Source: Chlorella sorokiniana
Taxonomy: Eukaryota > Chlorophyta > Trebouxiophyceae > Chlorellales > Chlorellaceae
Direction: 5' to 3'
Assembly: GCA_025917655.1 (NCBI GenBank)
Contig: CP084609.1
Location: 558,001-622,000, forward strand
DNA length: 64,000 nucleotides
The position numbers and the translations under genes were made by a program. Shown here in pieces: positions 32,271 through 42,981 of this stretch; position 1 is the first letter of the stretch, and each line of letters opens with the position of its first letter. The notes below the pieces were generated by a model. It was not told the origin of the DNA and searched no databases. It saw nothing but the letters and a program-made list of their open reading frames with translations.

Positions 32271-33976
32271 TCAGCCTCGAGCTCCAAAAGATTGAAGCCC
32301 CTCCAACACTTTGTCGCACTTGCTCAGCATGAGCTGCACAGCGTAAGCAAACAGCTCATGTGGTTTCCAGGCTCCAGTTGATTCGATAGTGAACAGAAAG
32401 TGGTCCTTGATCTTGCGCAGCTGCAGATATGGTGCATACCGCTCCTCGCTCGCCATGCGGCGCACCTACGCAATGGAAAGCGTGCAAATGCCCATGACTG
32501 GCAGCCTTCAAACAGTGTGCATGGTAACCACCTTACCTTTTCAAGAAGATTCAAATGTTTCCGCACGTCCGCGACAACAAGCGTGGCCTTGCTTCCACTT
32601 CCAGCCAGCTGCACAAGACCTGGCAGCTGTTGCACCAGCTCATTAGCAAGCGGTCCCTCGGGCTGGCTCAACAGTAACACTTCTGGCAAAAGACGGTACC
32701 ATGTGGTGGCAACGGGTGACCACTTTGCATGCTCGTCTCCAACACCTGCATCATGAAGCACAAAGCACCGAATCCATTGAAGGCGACAGCCGAGGCCTGG
32801 CGGGCAGCAGGGTGTCGTTCGGTGAAGCAAGGCAGCAGCAACTACCTTTGATACAATGACATTCCAACTCGATAGCCTGTCCTGGACGTAATCGAGCAAT
32901 GAGAATGTCATCATGCACTGGTTGTACTCCCTCAGGCACGATGGCCATCTGGCTGCACGCGAACCTGCACGACGTCTCCTCTGGCATCTCACTCCCCTCC
33001 GGCAGCCACTGCAGCAACAAACGTGTTAATGATGATGTGGCGGCGTGTCAGTGACAAAGCACAGTACCATAGCATGACAAGTGAGCCGGATATGAACACT
33101 GGAGGTTAAATAACAATGGTCACCTGCAAGTGTTTAGAGTATACTTTATCGTTTTCTAGTTCACCATTAGGCAGCCTTCTGCACTGGATTTTGAGCTTCA
33201 GCACGATTGTATTATGCTCGCTAGGTGGATCTTCTTTTGCCTGCATGCCTAAAGAGGAGCTCCTTGGCTGCACACTGTATGTGATGCATGTGTTTTGCTG
33301 TCATGTTCCCATACCTTGTACTGGAAATAGCGAGGATCAACCTTCAGAGGAACGAGGCCCAATCGGTGGCTCAACACCTCATCTTGGATCACAGAGGTAT
33401 TATTGACGACGAACACGCTCTATGGCCATTGTGGGAGCCTCTGACGTCATGATGCGGCGAAGAGCGTTGACCACCTGCATGAAGGAGCACACCATAATGT
33501 GCTGGATCAATAAGGCCAGCACATGTTCGTTAAGACCACGTACGCGCACATGGCACAGCAACAGGACTATTGACTACAGTCAACGCACCGCGCAACTGAC
33601 TCCTTTTAACTCAAACTGCATGTCGTTGCCGTCGTAGCGCGTGATGTCTATGCCAAAGCCTTCCTTGAACTTGCCGGCTTGAAAACCAGCATCCACCCCC
33701 AGGCATGACCACTGGCTTGCAGCTACTGTACTTGTCGTCTGCAGGCAAGACGGAGCACGCGTTGCTGCAGTTGTCGTATATATTAGCATCCTTGCTATCG
33801 TCCGCTAAACTTCCTGTGCATGTCAAAAAACGGTATAAGCTGCTGCAATACGTAGGTATTAGCGTGCAGCAAGCGCTAGTCAGAATTACATGCATGTTAA
33901 TGTCGCTGCCGCAGACAACACGGGTGGCGGCGACGGCTAGCTCCTCCGGCAGTTGAGCATCGTAACTGGTCATCAT
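32271..33976 (-). CDS. RPAC1: RNA polymerase I/III shared subunit RPAC1 (AC40)
   Basis: RPAC1 is the alpha-like subunit shared by RNA polymerases I and III, pairing with AC19 in enzyme assembly; its products are rRNA and tRNA. The minus strand starts at the ATG pair 33976/33973 ([20 protein letters not shown], matching the plant start with RTRVVCNKD). It continues with [20 protein letters not shown]. The conserved alpha-motif exon (about 33465-33340) reads [20 protein letters not shown] and ends SHRLGLVP. Then come [13 protein letters not shown] and [20 protein letters not shown], and a last exon ([20 protein letters not shown]) that stops at 32271. These blocks fall in the family order. The upstream region (34.0-34.3 kb) is pyrimidine-rich. 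Confidence 0.92.
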
Positions 33977-34724
33977 CGCAAGAAATTGCACGGCCCAACG
34001 CGAGGCGACAGTAAACTCATCAAAGTTTTCAGTGTTGAAGTCAGTGTTGTGCCTGAACAGTTGTGGTAATTGTGAATCGTCACCGCTGTTGATGTTGATG
34101 TTCTTGTACTTCCTTGTACTTCTTCTCCCCCTTTCTGTACTTCTCGCTAAATTTCATTCTTGCCGTGGTCTCGTGTGGGCAGTTTGTCTTCTGCATATTA
34201 AAAGGTGCACTTCTGCCCTGCAATGTTGTTTCTAGCTCTCGCGGGAGCCGTCCCCACCGATTGGTTCAACCCATGTTGCATTGTAACTTGATAGGCACTT
34301 CTGGGACCTGTATGCAATCACAAGGCCATTACCGTGAACTGAATCAATTTATTGAGTAATGTGCCCGCCCAATGCAGTCCTTGATGGACCGAGGGTGACA
34401 AGCGCCGCGCCTGTACAGGAAACTCAAGCGCCAACTGGAAAGGTCGCCATGCATTTCAACAACCCACCCCAGTTTCCTTCTGCCGCTCCTGACTGATGCT
34501 AACCGCCCTGTCGCTGCCACGCCGCTCTCTAATGCGCATGCCAGCTAACTTTGACCACTTCCCTGCTGCTCACGCCCCTCCTTTCACTAAGCTTCCCACA
34601 GGTGTGTGTCGGCAGAAGCGTTTTAGGCATGCGCTCGCTGCGCAGCCTGCGCTCGCTGCATTTACCTGGGCCCGGCCAGCCCCTCCCCATTTATATACAC
34701 CTTGAATCCATGTATCGATGTTAT
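33977..34724. other. Gap upstream of RPAC1; no gene recognised
   Basis: Contains a CT-rich stretch at about 34090-34190 (CTTGTACTTCCTTGTACTTC and related), likely 5' region of RPAC1. Short open frames show no family resemblance. Confidence 0.4.
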
Positions 34725-36290
34725 TCAAAACCGCCACACTGCTAGGATCCCTGTTGCAGGCACGCCTGGCAGGGCGTCTATTCCTCTCTGGATGTAAGAT
34801 TGGGCCCAACTCTTACAATTGATGATGGCTGCTGCCGCCACCAATTTACGCTTGATGCTGGCTGCTGCTGCCACCAACACTTGCATCAGCCGCCTAGTAT
34901 TGTTAGAAGCTTTCATGGACGGATTTCCGCTCTCCCTACCTTCAGCATATTTTGTTAGCGCCTGCAGTAGGTTGCAGTGGGCTTGCATTGCATCGTTCGG
35001 CCAGATTGCCTGGCTCGGCCCGTACATAAGCAAGGCAGCACTTCACTGGCCCCCTCCGTCGCCTGCACCTTAGCAAACTCCTTACTCACTGGCCTACTAA
35101 TGAACGTGCAATGCAGGCCAACAGGCAACACCTTGTAGACTACACCACTTGTCAACAGCGTTGGCAAATCATTGCAGTGATTTTCCTGCGCCTTCGGTGG
35201 GGCCTGCGCGGGCTTGTGGCTGCGCGGCAGGTGGCGGCGCGGCACCCTGTCCTCAGGGTTGCGTAATCCCCTTCGGCATGCCTGCCTGCCGGGTGCAGCC
35301 GCAACCACAGCCGGTTGCATACTGCCTTGGTACAATGGTCAGCTGCAGGCTGCAACCATGCTTCTAATGCCTCGCCTTCAGATATTGCTGCATAGGTGCG
35401 CTGCGCAAGGACAGCATCACTGCGCAGGTACGCCACGCCGGATTGGGCATTGCCTTCAGCTTTGAACTGTCACACTGGCGGCCCGCTTTGACCATGCAGG
35501 CTGTGCACTTCAGCGTGCGGTCCTCCTCCAGCAGCTCCTTGCTGGCTGCAGGGACGTGCGCATTGTGTTGGTGTCATGCGCAGGGAACAGGAGGGAATGT
35601 CTAAGCCCGATCAGTTTTGCTTGCCCTCTGCCCAAGCCTCTCTTTTGCATTGCGTCAAGCGCGCTCCTCAACTGCTCATTGCTGATCTGCAGGGGCGGCC
35701 CCGCTGGCAGCTGCACGCCGTGGAATGCGGCTAGTTGGACGCAGCCAGTAGGGGCCAGCACACATCATGCATCACGCGGTTCAGGCAGGTGCAGAACCGC
35801 TCTGCTGGCCGGAAGGTCTGCTCCAGCGACAGACCTGCCAGCAATAGGGCCGCCCACGTAACACCTCTGTCCAGCAGGTTGATGGCTGTGTCATGCGCAT
35901 GCAGCGGGTGAAGCCATACTTGTTCCACTGCAGTATGTTCGCTATGTCAGCTTGTTTCAGCTGCCGCTGCGTGCTGATGCCGCCCATTCGACAGTGTTTG
36001 CACTCGTTCCTCCCTCCGCTGTATGAGCGTGTGCAGCTCATGCATCGCGCTGGCGCTTCTGCTGTCGCTGCTATGCTGGCTCGCCCGCAGCTGCTGCCCT
36101 GCTCCTCGGCTGCCACCACCCGCTGCTGACCAGGTGCTCCACTGCCCGATGTATGCGCAGGCCTGCTGCAGCTGTTCGTTGTTGGCCTGGCCCGACATGT
36201 GCAAGGCGCGTTGCTGCATGTGCCACTCCTACACGTAGGCTGTATCCAAATTCTGCCTTGCGAATATTGCATTTGCAAGCCAGTGATTGA
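34725..36290 (-). CDS. Unrecognised multi-exon protein, hypothetical
   Basis: Several minus-strand frames read like natural helical protein: TAVEQVWLHPLHAHDTAINL, then LLLAGLSLEQTFRPAERFCT (about 35900-35790), ISNEQLRSALDAMQKRGLGR (about 35680-35620), VAYLRSDAVLAQRTYAAISE (about 35440-35370), VVYKVLPVGLHCTFISRPVS (about 35140-35080) and AHCNLLQALTKYAEGRESGN (about 34985-34925). They lie in order on one strand and could be exons of one gene, but junctions are not resolved and no domain is recognised. A transposon-derived relic is possible. Boundaries are only the limits of the coding-like signal. Confidence 0.3.
34819..34884. repeat. 33-bp tandem duplication within coding-like frame
   Basis: Units 34819-34851 and 34852-34884 both start TTGATG-TGGCTGCTGC. 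Because the unit is a multiple of three, the minus frame reads the repeated peptide LVAAAASIKRK / LVAAAAIINCK. Confidence 0.75.
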
Positions 36291-36853
36291 CCTGGCCCAG
36301 CTTAAGATGCAGGGAAGCATCAACATAGTTGTTGCTTGCAATGCGCTCGCGCCCAGGCCGCTGCCCTGGCGGCTCCAGACGCCCTGCAGGCCCAGCCCCT
36401 CCCAACCCCCACTTCCGTCTCCACCCTCACACGCACCCCGATCAGACGTAGCAGCCGTGCGGATGGATACTTCTCTCCCAGGAGCACGAGTAGGCTTGGA
36501 GAGGCCGGTGCAGTCAGCCCTTCCTGGTGTCTGGTTTGCCCGAGGGCTGGGGCGGTATGGCAGGACAGCAGGACAATCATGTATTCAATGCAATACCAAG
36601 GCATCTTGCCATAGAGAATGCATAGAACGTGGCTTTGCTGATATCAAGGCATGGCCTGCGGCGCGGCCAACCTCCAGGCTACGTACAGCTGTATCAGCCA
36701 CGTGCGTGAGGAGTGGAAGAGTCCTTAAACATCAAAGTAATCTCAAAAAGGCATCATAATGGTGGCCCCCTACCCGCTGTACAGTTGTCCCGCCCGGCGC
36801 TATCGGCTCACCCACACGCATAGCGTCCTGTTCAGGCAATTTGCATTGCCGCG
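36291..36853. other. Upstream region of phytoene synthase
   Basis: No gene recognised. Open frames on both strands are proline/arginine-rich and conflict with each other. Likely contains the PSY promoter. Confidence 0.35.
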
Positions 36854-38853
36854 ATGTTGCAACTAAGTGGTGCACCTGGTGCACGCTGTAATCCACCTCG
36901 GCCCTCTCCCGGCCGCGGGCTGAAAAGCCTTGCAGTAGGTGCACAACCATCGCCAGACGTGCTTACTGCTGGACAGCCATCACTGTCATGTGTCTCACAT
37001 CGCAACATTAGCAGGGACGGCGCGGGTGCCCACACGCTGATTGGCAGAGAAGCAGAGGAACACGCAATGTGGCTACAAATTGGTCTGCACGAGTCGTGGG
37101 ACACAGTTGAGAAAGCGGTTTGTCGACAGTGGCGGGGACCTGAACTCCTCCAAGCCTACGGCAGGTTGGTGCGCGGGCGGTGCCTGGCTGTTATATTATA
37201 CCTGCGGTTTTCCAAAAGTGTTTGAGTGCGTGTCTGGTCAATGCAATGGATTGCTTTGCATGTAGATGTGGGGAAGTCACAAGCGAGTACGCCAAGACAT
37301 TCTTCCTGGGGACGCAATTGATGACCCCAGAACAGGCCAAAGCAATTTGGGCCATATATGTATGGTGCAGGTATTATATTGTTGATTGCCTCGATGTTGC
37401 CTTGATGAATAATCAAGCAGACTTGACAGTATGAAGTTTAATCGCTTTTCTTTCTGTTGAAGGCGAACAGACGAGCTGGTGGATGGCCCAAACGCCTCCC
37501 GCATCACACCTGTGGTGAGTAAATACATGTTTCTAGATGGTTTCTGCTGAGTTTGACCTTGCTCGCTCCTGAAGACAGCCAATCATTTGTTGTCGCCTGT
37601 CTCTCGCCAACCTTGCTGGCCCTTTGCAGGCGCTAGACCGCTGGGAGAGCAGGCTGGAGGCGCTGTTCGAGGGACGGCCATATGATGCTCTGGACGCGGC
37701 CTTGGCAGATACAGTTGCGCAGTTTCCTGTGCATATTCAGCCATTCAGGTAGTCGACCGTTGAAATCAACACGTCATTTATGTCGTGTGGGCTGTGACTA
37801 CGGTCATGCTGGGAGGGTCAGTGCATTCCACGGGTCCCACTTCAAGAGCGCAACTGTTAGCAGCTTGCATAGCATCCATTTTACAGGGATATGATTAACG
37901 GCATGCGCATGGATCTTGTGAAATCACGGTGGGCAGTCTGCTCTGCTCCAAACTGTCGGCTGGTAAAGCTTGCCAATTGATTGGTTCGCATACCCCTGTA
38001 GGTATGAGACGTACAACGAGCTGTATGACTACTGTTACCGCGTGGCTGGAACGGTGGCACTTATGAGCGTTCCTGTGATGGGGGTCGATCCTTCATATAC
38101 GGTGAGCAACAAACAGCATGAAGTTGTAGAGTTGCCTTCCTTACAGACTTTTGGATGGCCTCTCAGGGTCCGTTGGAGCGTGTGTATCGAGCTGCTCTGG
38201 CACTGGGCACTGCGAACCAGCTGACCAACATCCTTCGCGATGTTGGCGAGGATGCATCTCAACGCAATCGAATTTATGTGCCGCTCGAAGATCTTTCTGC
38301 TTTCAAAATTCGCGAAGAGGAGGTCCGGCACCTCCAGTTTTTGCTGGTCTGCTTCTTTGTGTTCGCCATGAAAGTCATCACTAAGTTGTCCACGTGCTTG
38401 ATCGCAGGTGTTGAATGGCACTTTGTTTGCGTCTAGCACCGGGCGGATTGATGACCGCTGGCGTGCGTTTATGCAGTTCCAGATAGCACGTGCACGACAG
38501 GTGTGGCAGCCAAGGTGGTTATGGAGGGTCGCCTGCAGGCTGTTCATCTTTCATAAGCAATCATGCTTCACAAAGCATGCAGATCTTTGCTGAGGCAGAA
38601 GCTGGCGTGAATCTGCTGGATGTTGAGGCACGGTGGCCAGTCTGGTACGTAGCATTAGTTAACAGGTCCTTACCATGCAACAGCATCTAAGTATGTGGCA
38701 AGGCCTGATTGCAGGACTGCCCTGGTGCTGTATCGCCAAATCTTGGATGCCGTTGAGGCCAACGATTACAACAATTTCACACGGCGAGCCTATGTGCCCA
38801 AGTGGCGGAAGCTGGTGTCCCTTCCCGCAGCCCTCCTTCGGGCGCGAATGTAG
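36854..38853 (+). CDS. PSY: Phytoene synthase, plastid carotenoid biosynthesis
   Basis: Condenses two geranylgeranyl diphosphates to phytoene, the entry step of carotenoid synthesis in plastids. The ATG at 36854 opens a basic, Ser/Pro-rich plastid-type leader. The catalytic body follows over several exons: [30 protein letters not shown], then [17 protein letters not shown] (first Asp-rich motif DELVD), [20 protein letters not shown] and [16 protein letters not shown]. The exon at about 38168-38320 carries [20 protein letters not shown] (second Asp-rich motif DVGED) and RIYVPLEDL. The last exons give [18 protein letters not shown] and [18 protein letters not shown], ending LLRARM at 38853. Splice phases checked at the 37190s and 37460s are consistent. 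A TGTAA motif follows the stop. Confidence 0.96.
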
Positions 38854-38901
38854 TCGACTCGCCATCCGGTCCATGCTGTTAACAAGCCTTAGTACTGATT
38901 T

Positions 38902-38906
38902 TGTAA
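38902..38906 (+). terminator. TGTAA polyadenylation-type signal of PSY
   Basis: TGTAA 49 bp after the PSY stop codon. Confidence 0.5.
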
Positions 38907-39106
38907 AGCAGTGCACTGGTATGCTTGTTTGATTTGACCATCCTAGCCTGGATCATTTTCTCTGTGAAGGTGTATCAGTTACAGCTGTGGCCAAATCAGC
39001 ATGGTGCATCGTCACTTCTTGTTGTGCTTCTTGGCTGCACAAGAGAAGCCAGCAATGTTGTTAACATTGTGCCAGCAAGCACACTGAGCATTGCACAATG
39101 AAGATT

Positions 39107-39949
39107 TCACAATCGCTCATGCTTACCAAACCGAGCGTTGCGCAGCATCTTGGGGTCCATACTGCATCAACGGGTGGGACGGTGTGTGCGCGTGTGTGTG
39201 TTTGGGGAGAGGGCAGATGCAGTGGCTCCATGCACATAGAATTGCGCAGCAATCTGAATGCAATGCAGCGTACCCCTTCCGGCTCGTGTAGCGCTGCCGC
39301 TGCGGTTTTTTAATACCATTCCTGCAGTGAGCAAAGTTGCGGTGCACGACACTAAGAACAACCCAGACTTGAGCACAGGCTGCATCAGGCCACAGAATGC
39401 CCCTACCGGTGAGCCTTGCGGCTCTGGTTGTGCGCCCTGCACAGCATGACAGATTGGTTTGAGTTGTTTGAGGGCCAAAGAAGCTGCGCATAGTGTCCTA
39501 GCAAAACACGGGGATGTCTTTGTGAAACTCAACAACCGCCCTTCTTCCCATTCATTCGCTCACGTGTGGTTCTGCAGCACGCAGCACCAAGGGACAAAAA
39601 ATAGGGTGAGTGGTAGTGTGGTGTGGGTGGGTGAGTGGTGAGGGTGGGATGGGGGCACACAAGCGGGGGGCCCGGGGGGCGCGCGCGGGGGCGGGCGCGC
39701 GGCGGCTGCAGCAGCTTGCAGCGCCATCTTGCGGCTTGTGTCACAGAACTATAAGACGGGCGGAATGCTGGCAGACTGCCGTGCTTGTGGCGTTCGCCGC
39801 GAGGAGGAAGCACCACTCCGCCGACATCTTTTTGGTGAATGCGAACGCCCCGTTTCAGTGTGATTGACTGGCGGGGCACGAGCCTGTCCAGAATCGGCCC
39901 GTTTACAGCAGACAAGAGGACAAGACGCCCTCACCTTCGATTTGGCCAT
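39107..39949 (-). CDS. RPL29: 60S ribosomal protein eL29, split into five tiny exons
   Basis: eL29 is a small, very basic protein of the large cytosolic ribosomal subunit. Five minus-strand exons join in phase: 39949-39935 (MAKSK), 39571-39564 (8 nt, AACCACAC), 39436-39407, 39321-39274 and 39161-39107. The product reads [51 protein letters not shown], matching the family's [24 protein letters not shown] and MDPKFLRNQR blocks. All donors are GT (GTGAGG, GTGAGC, GTAGGG, GTACGC) and all acceptors CAG. At about 60 residues it has the usual length. The first intron holds a GC- and G-rich stretch at about 39600-39715. The gene is head-to-head with uS3. Confidence 0.93.
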
Positions 39950-40141
39950 GTCGCAGTGGACTCCACAGGCTGACCGCGGGGGAGGCGTCAACTCAAAGGA
40001 AATGCAAAGAAAGAAACCCGCACTAAAGAGAAGCCCAGGAAACACCGGGAACAAACCAGCGTGAGTCCCCTTATTGCCGTGCAGTCGACCGGCAGGGTCC
40101 TTTCCCCGAACATCCACGCTGCCGGCCGCTCAACAGCGAGC
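39950..40141. promoter_or_regulatory. Bidirectional promoter region of eL29 (-) and uS3 (+)
   Basis: Only 192 bp separate the two start codons of these ribosomal protein genes, so 5' UTRs and promoter must be shared or overlap. No specific element is claimed. Confidence 0.6.
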
Positions 40142-41694
40142 ATGAGTGCCATCTCTAAGACTCGCAAGGTGCATGGTCTTACAAGCCGCAGAATGCTCAC
40201 TCCCTCGCCAATCAGCCTGTTGATTTCGGCTGTTGCAGCGCCAGAAACGTGGAGGATGCGTTGCTGCTCTCTTGAGTGCACCCGCAGCCGCGCGCTTGTC
40301 ACTTGCAACTGGTTGCACATGCTGTTATAGGCGCCGAACAATTTTACCAACAATCGACTGATTGCTGTACACTATTAATTCGGTCCGATGCAGGCCGTGG
40401 CCGATGGGGTGTTCTATGCAGAGCTGAATGAGCTGCTCATGCGGGAGCTGGGTGGTGAGGGTTACTCCGGCGTGGAGGTAAGTGACTGCATGAAACGATA
40501 CCATGGTTTGGGGGCTGTTTTATGAAACTTAAATCCCCTTGTCAATCAGGTCCGTGTGACCCCCATGCGTACGGAGGTCATCATCCGTGCCACGCGGACT
40601 CAGAACGTGCTGGGTAAGTCGTAGCACTTCTGCCATAAAACTCACATCGATGATCCAGCTCTGTGTTTGCCCGTTGCACTGTGCTTTTCCGCGTCGAACT
40701 TCACAGGGCTGGCACCATTGCTTATTAACACACGCAATTGCTATCCTCGCAGGTGTGAAGGGCCGCCGCATCCGGGAGCTGACTAGCGTGGTGCAGAAGC
40801 GTTTCAAGTTCCCTGAGGGCTCGGTTGAGCTTTATGCGGAGAAGGTTAGCTCTTGACACAGATGCACCATCGTGGCCATTGTGGTTTCTCAAAACTTCTC
40901 CCTGCTTTGCCGTGTGCAGGTGGCCAACCGTGGCCTGTGTGCTGTTGCTCAAGCCGAATCGATGCGGTACAAGTTGCTGGGCGGGCTTGCTGTTCGCCGT
41001 GCCTGCTATGGTGTGCTCCGCTTCGTGATGGAAAGCGGTGAGCCATCCTGCCTCGCATCAAGCTTTGAGAGTGTAGCTTCAACCAGAGTGTCACATGCAA
41101 CTGTTTAGCCTCATGTTCCACTCAGGTGCCAAGGGCTGCGAGGTCATCGTGTCGGGCAAGCTGCGTGCTCAGCGTGCCAAAAGCATGAAGTTCAAGGATG
41201 GTTACATGGTCTCCAGCGGTAACCCAGTGCGCGAATACATCGATTCTGCAACCCGGCATGTCCTGCTGCGCCAGGTGATTGTCACACCTCTAGCTTCAGC
41301 CAGTGGCAAAGGTGTCTTGTCTGGGACATGGTCTGCAAGGAGGGTTGCAAGCAGAACTGCATTTTTTTTTTGTTACTTTAAGTCATTGACTTGGAATCTT
41401 GACTGAGTCATTCATGGAATGAATCCACTGGTGCTGTGCTTGCAGGGTGTGCTCGGCATCAAGGTCCGCATTATGAAGGAATGGGATCCCACTGGCAAGG
41501 TTGGCCCTCGTACCCCTCTTCCGGATGTGGTTACAGTTCTTGCACCCAAGGTGCGGTGACTTTGATCTCGTGGTGCCTGTGCGTTGCCTGTGCCCATGTC
41601 TCGAGGGCACAACTGGTGGTTCAAGTGAGCGCATCGGCCCTTACCACAGGAGGAGGAGTATGTGTCGGACAAGCAAGAGAAGGTCAAGCTTTAA
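40142..41694 (+). CDS. RPS3: 40S ribosomal protein uS3
   Basis: uS3 sits at the mRNA entry channel of the small ribosomal subunit. Eight exons join in phase: 40142-40168 (MSAISKTRK), 40394-40477, 40550-40613, 40753-40844, 40920-41037, 41126-41274, 41446-41550 and 41650-41694. The protein reads [39 protein letters not shown], then the KH-domain block [60 protein letters not shown] and [11 protein letters not shown], ending [11 protein letters not shown]. It is near-identical to plant uS3 over the whole body. All donors are GT and all acceptors CAG. The first coding exon is only 27 nt. Confidence 0.97.
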
Positions 41695-42981
41695 AGCGTG
41701 AGCCGCTCTTCCTGAAGAGCATCTTGAGTCCGTGGACAGTCCGTCAACTTTGGATGCATGGGTCGGCATGCTAGCATGCACTACCGATGCTCAGGATTCC
41801 ATGCAGTGTGTAACGCTTTAATAGATCCAGTTGGGGTTGTGCTGAGAAAAGTGTGGGTGCATATAGTTAGAAGGTAATACCGATCTAGGCTTCAGCTGTC
41901 TGCACTCAGTTTTTGATAGTATTCATTTGGGGGTAATTCACCAATGTCTCCTTTCAATTTACCCAAGACTTATCACATTGCATAACCATGGATGAATGTG
42001 TTCCCAGAACCAAAAACTTGGATACTCTACAAGCGTTGACTGGCTGCATTGCCCACACACAAACAGGAAGTTGGATTCCTGAGCCTGAAGAGAAGAACAG
42101 GCAGACTGCGTTCAACACGAGTCACAGAGGCGCCCTCACCAGCTATGCCATCCTCACAGCCTCAGCAATGCAGCTTGCCCCTGTCCCTGGTTGCACAGGC
42201 CTCTTACAATGACCGCCTTCCCGCTGCTCACATCCTTCTGCTTCGCCAACGCCAAAGCTGCCAGTTTCTTCCCTTTCGCCGTGTGTTCCATGGCCCTACC
42301 AACCATGCGCAGCGCCATGACGGGAGCGCAGCGACGCCCCAGCTGATGCAGAGGCCGCCAGCTGTTGGGGTGGTCGTCGGCGAGCTAGGCCACAGCTGCT
42401 GAAACGCACAAAGGAGCAGCATATACTGCTGCACTATAGCCACCATTACCCACCATGGGGATGTTGTTCTGATGATAGGGTGGCATAAATGTTCTTGAGC
42501 AGGGGACCTATCGCAGCAGTCCTATGCCGTTGTTTGTGCCGCATGCCGCAAAGCAGGGCCTTTATGGCCTGCCTTGAATACAACAGGAGGGCATTTGGGG
42601 TGCCGCCAGCGTGGCTGTAGGTCAAACGGTCGGGGTGGCAGGGAGTCACCCCACCGCAGGGAAACTGCAGGTGGTGTTCCTCCTGCTTGTGGGTATGGGG
42701 GCGTCGCCGGCGACACGTGCTTTTGTACGATCTATTTTCCACACAACAAATAGCAGTGTTTTCCTGCGCAGCTGGCCTGTTCAAACATAGGAAAATTGGT
42801 TTGACGGTATTCTGAAGTAAAGCTGAGGCTTTGGGCTTAATACTTGTGATACCTCCTAAGAGTACGTTGATAGAATAGAGCTGTACCGCATCTGCATGGT
42901 GTTCATCTTTTGGAATAGGTTGTTGTGCAATCCTGATCTATACTACAGCAGCTCAAGCAAGCCACGGCAGAGCCGGGCAAT
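41695..42981. other. Intergenic stretch with unrecognised minus-strand frames
   Basis: A minus frame at about 42400-42230 (RMVGRAMEHTAKGKKLAALA) and another at 42446-42784 look partly coding but match nothing known and lack exon support. The right part includes the eIF3c promoter. Confidence 0.35.
41809..41813 (+). terminator. TGTAA polyadenylation-type signal of uS3
   Basis: TGTAA 115 bp after the uS3 stop codon. Confidence 0.4.
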
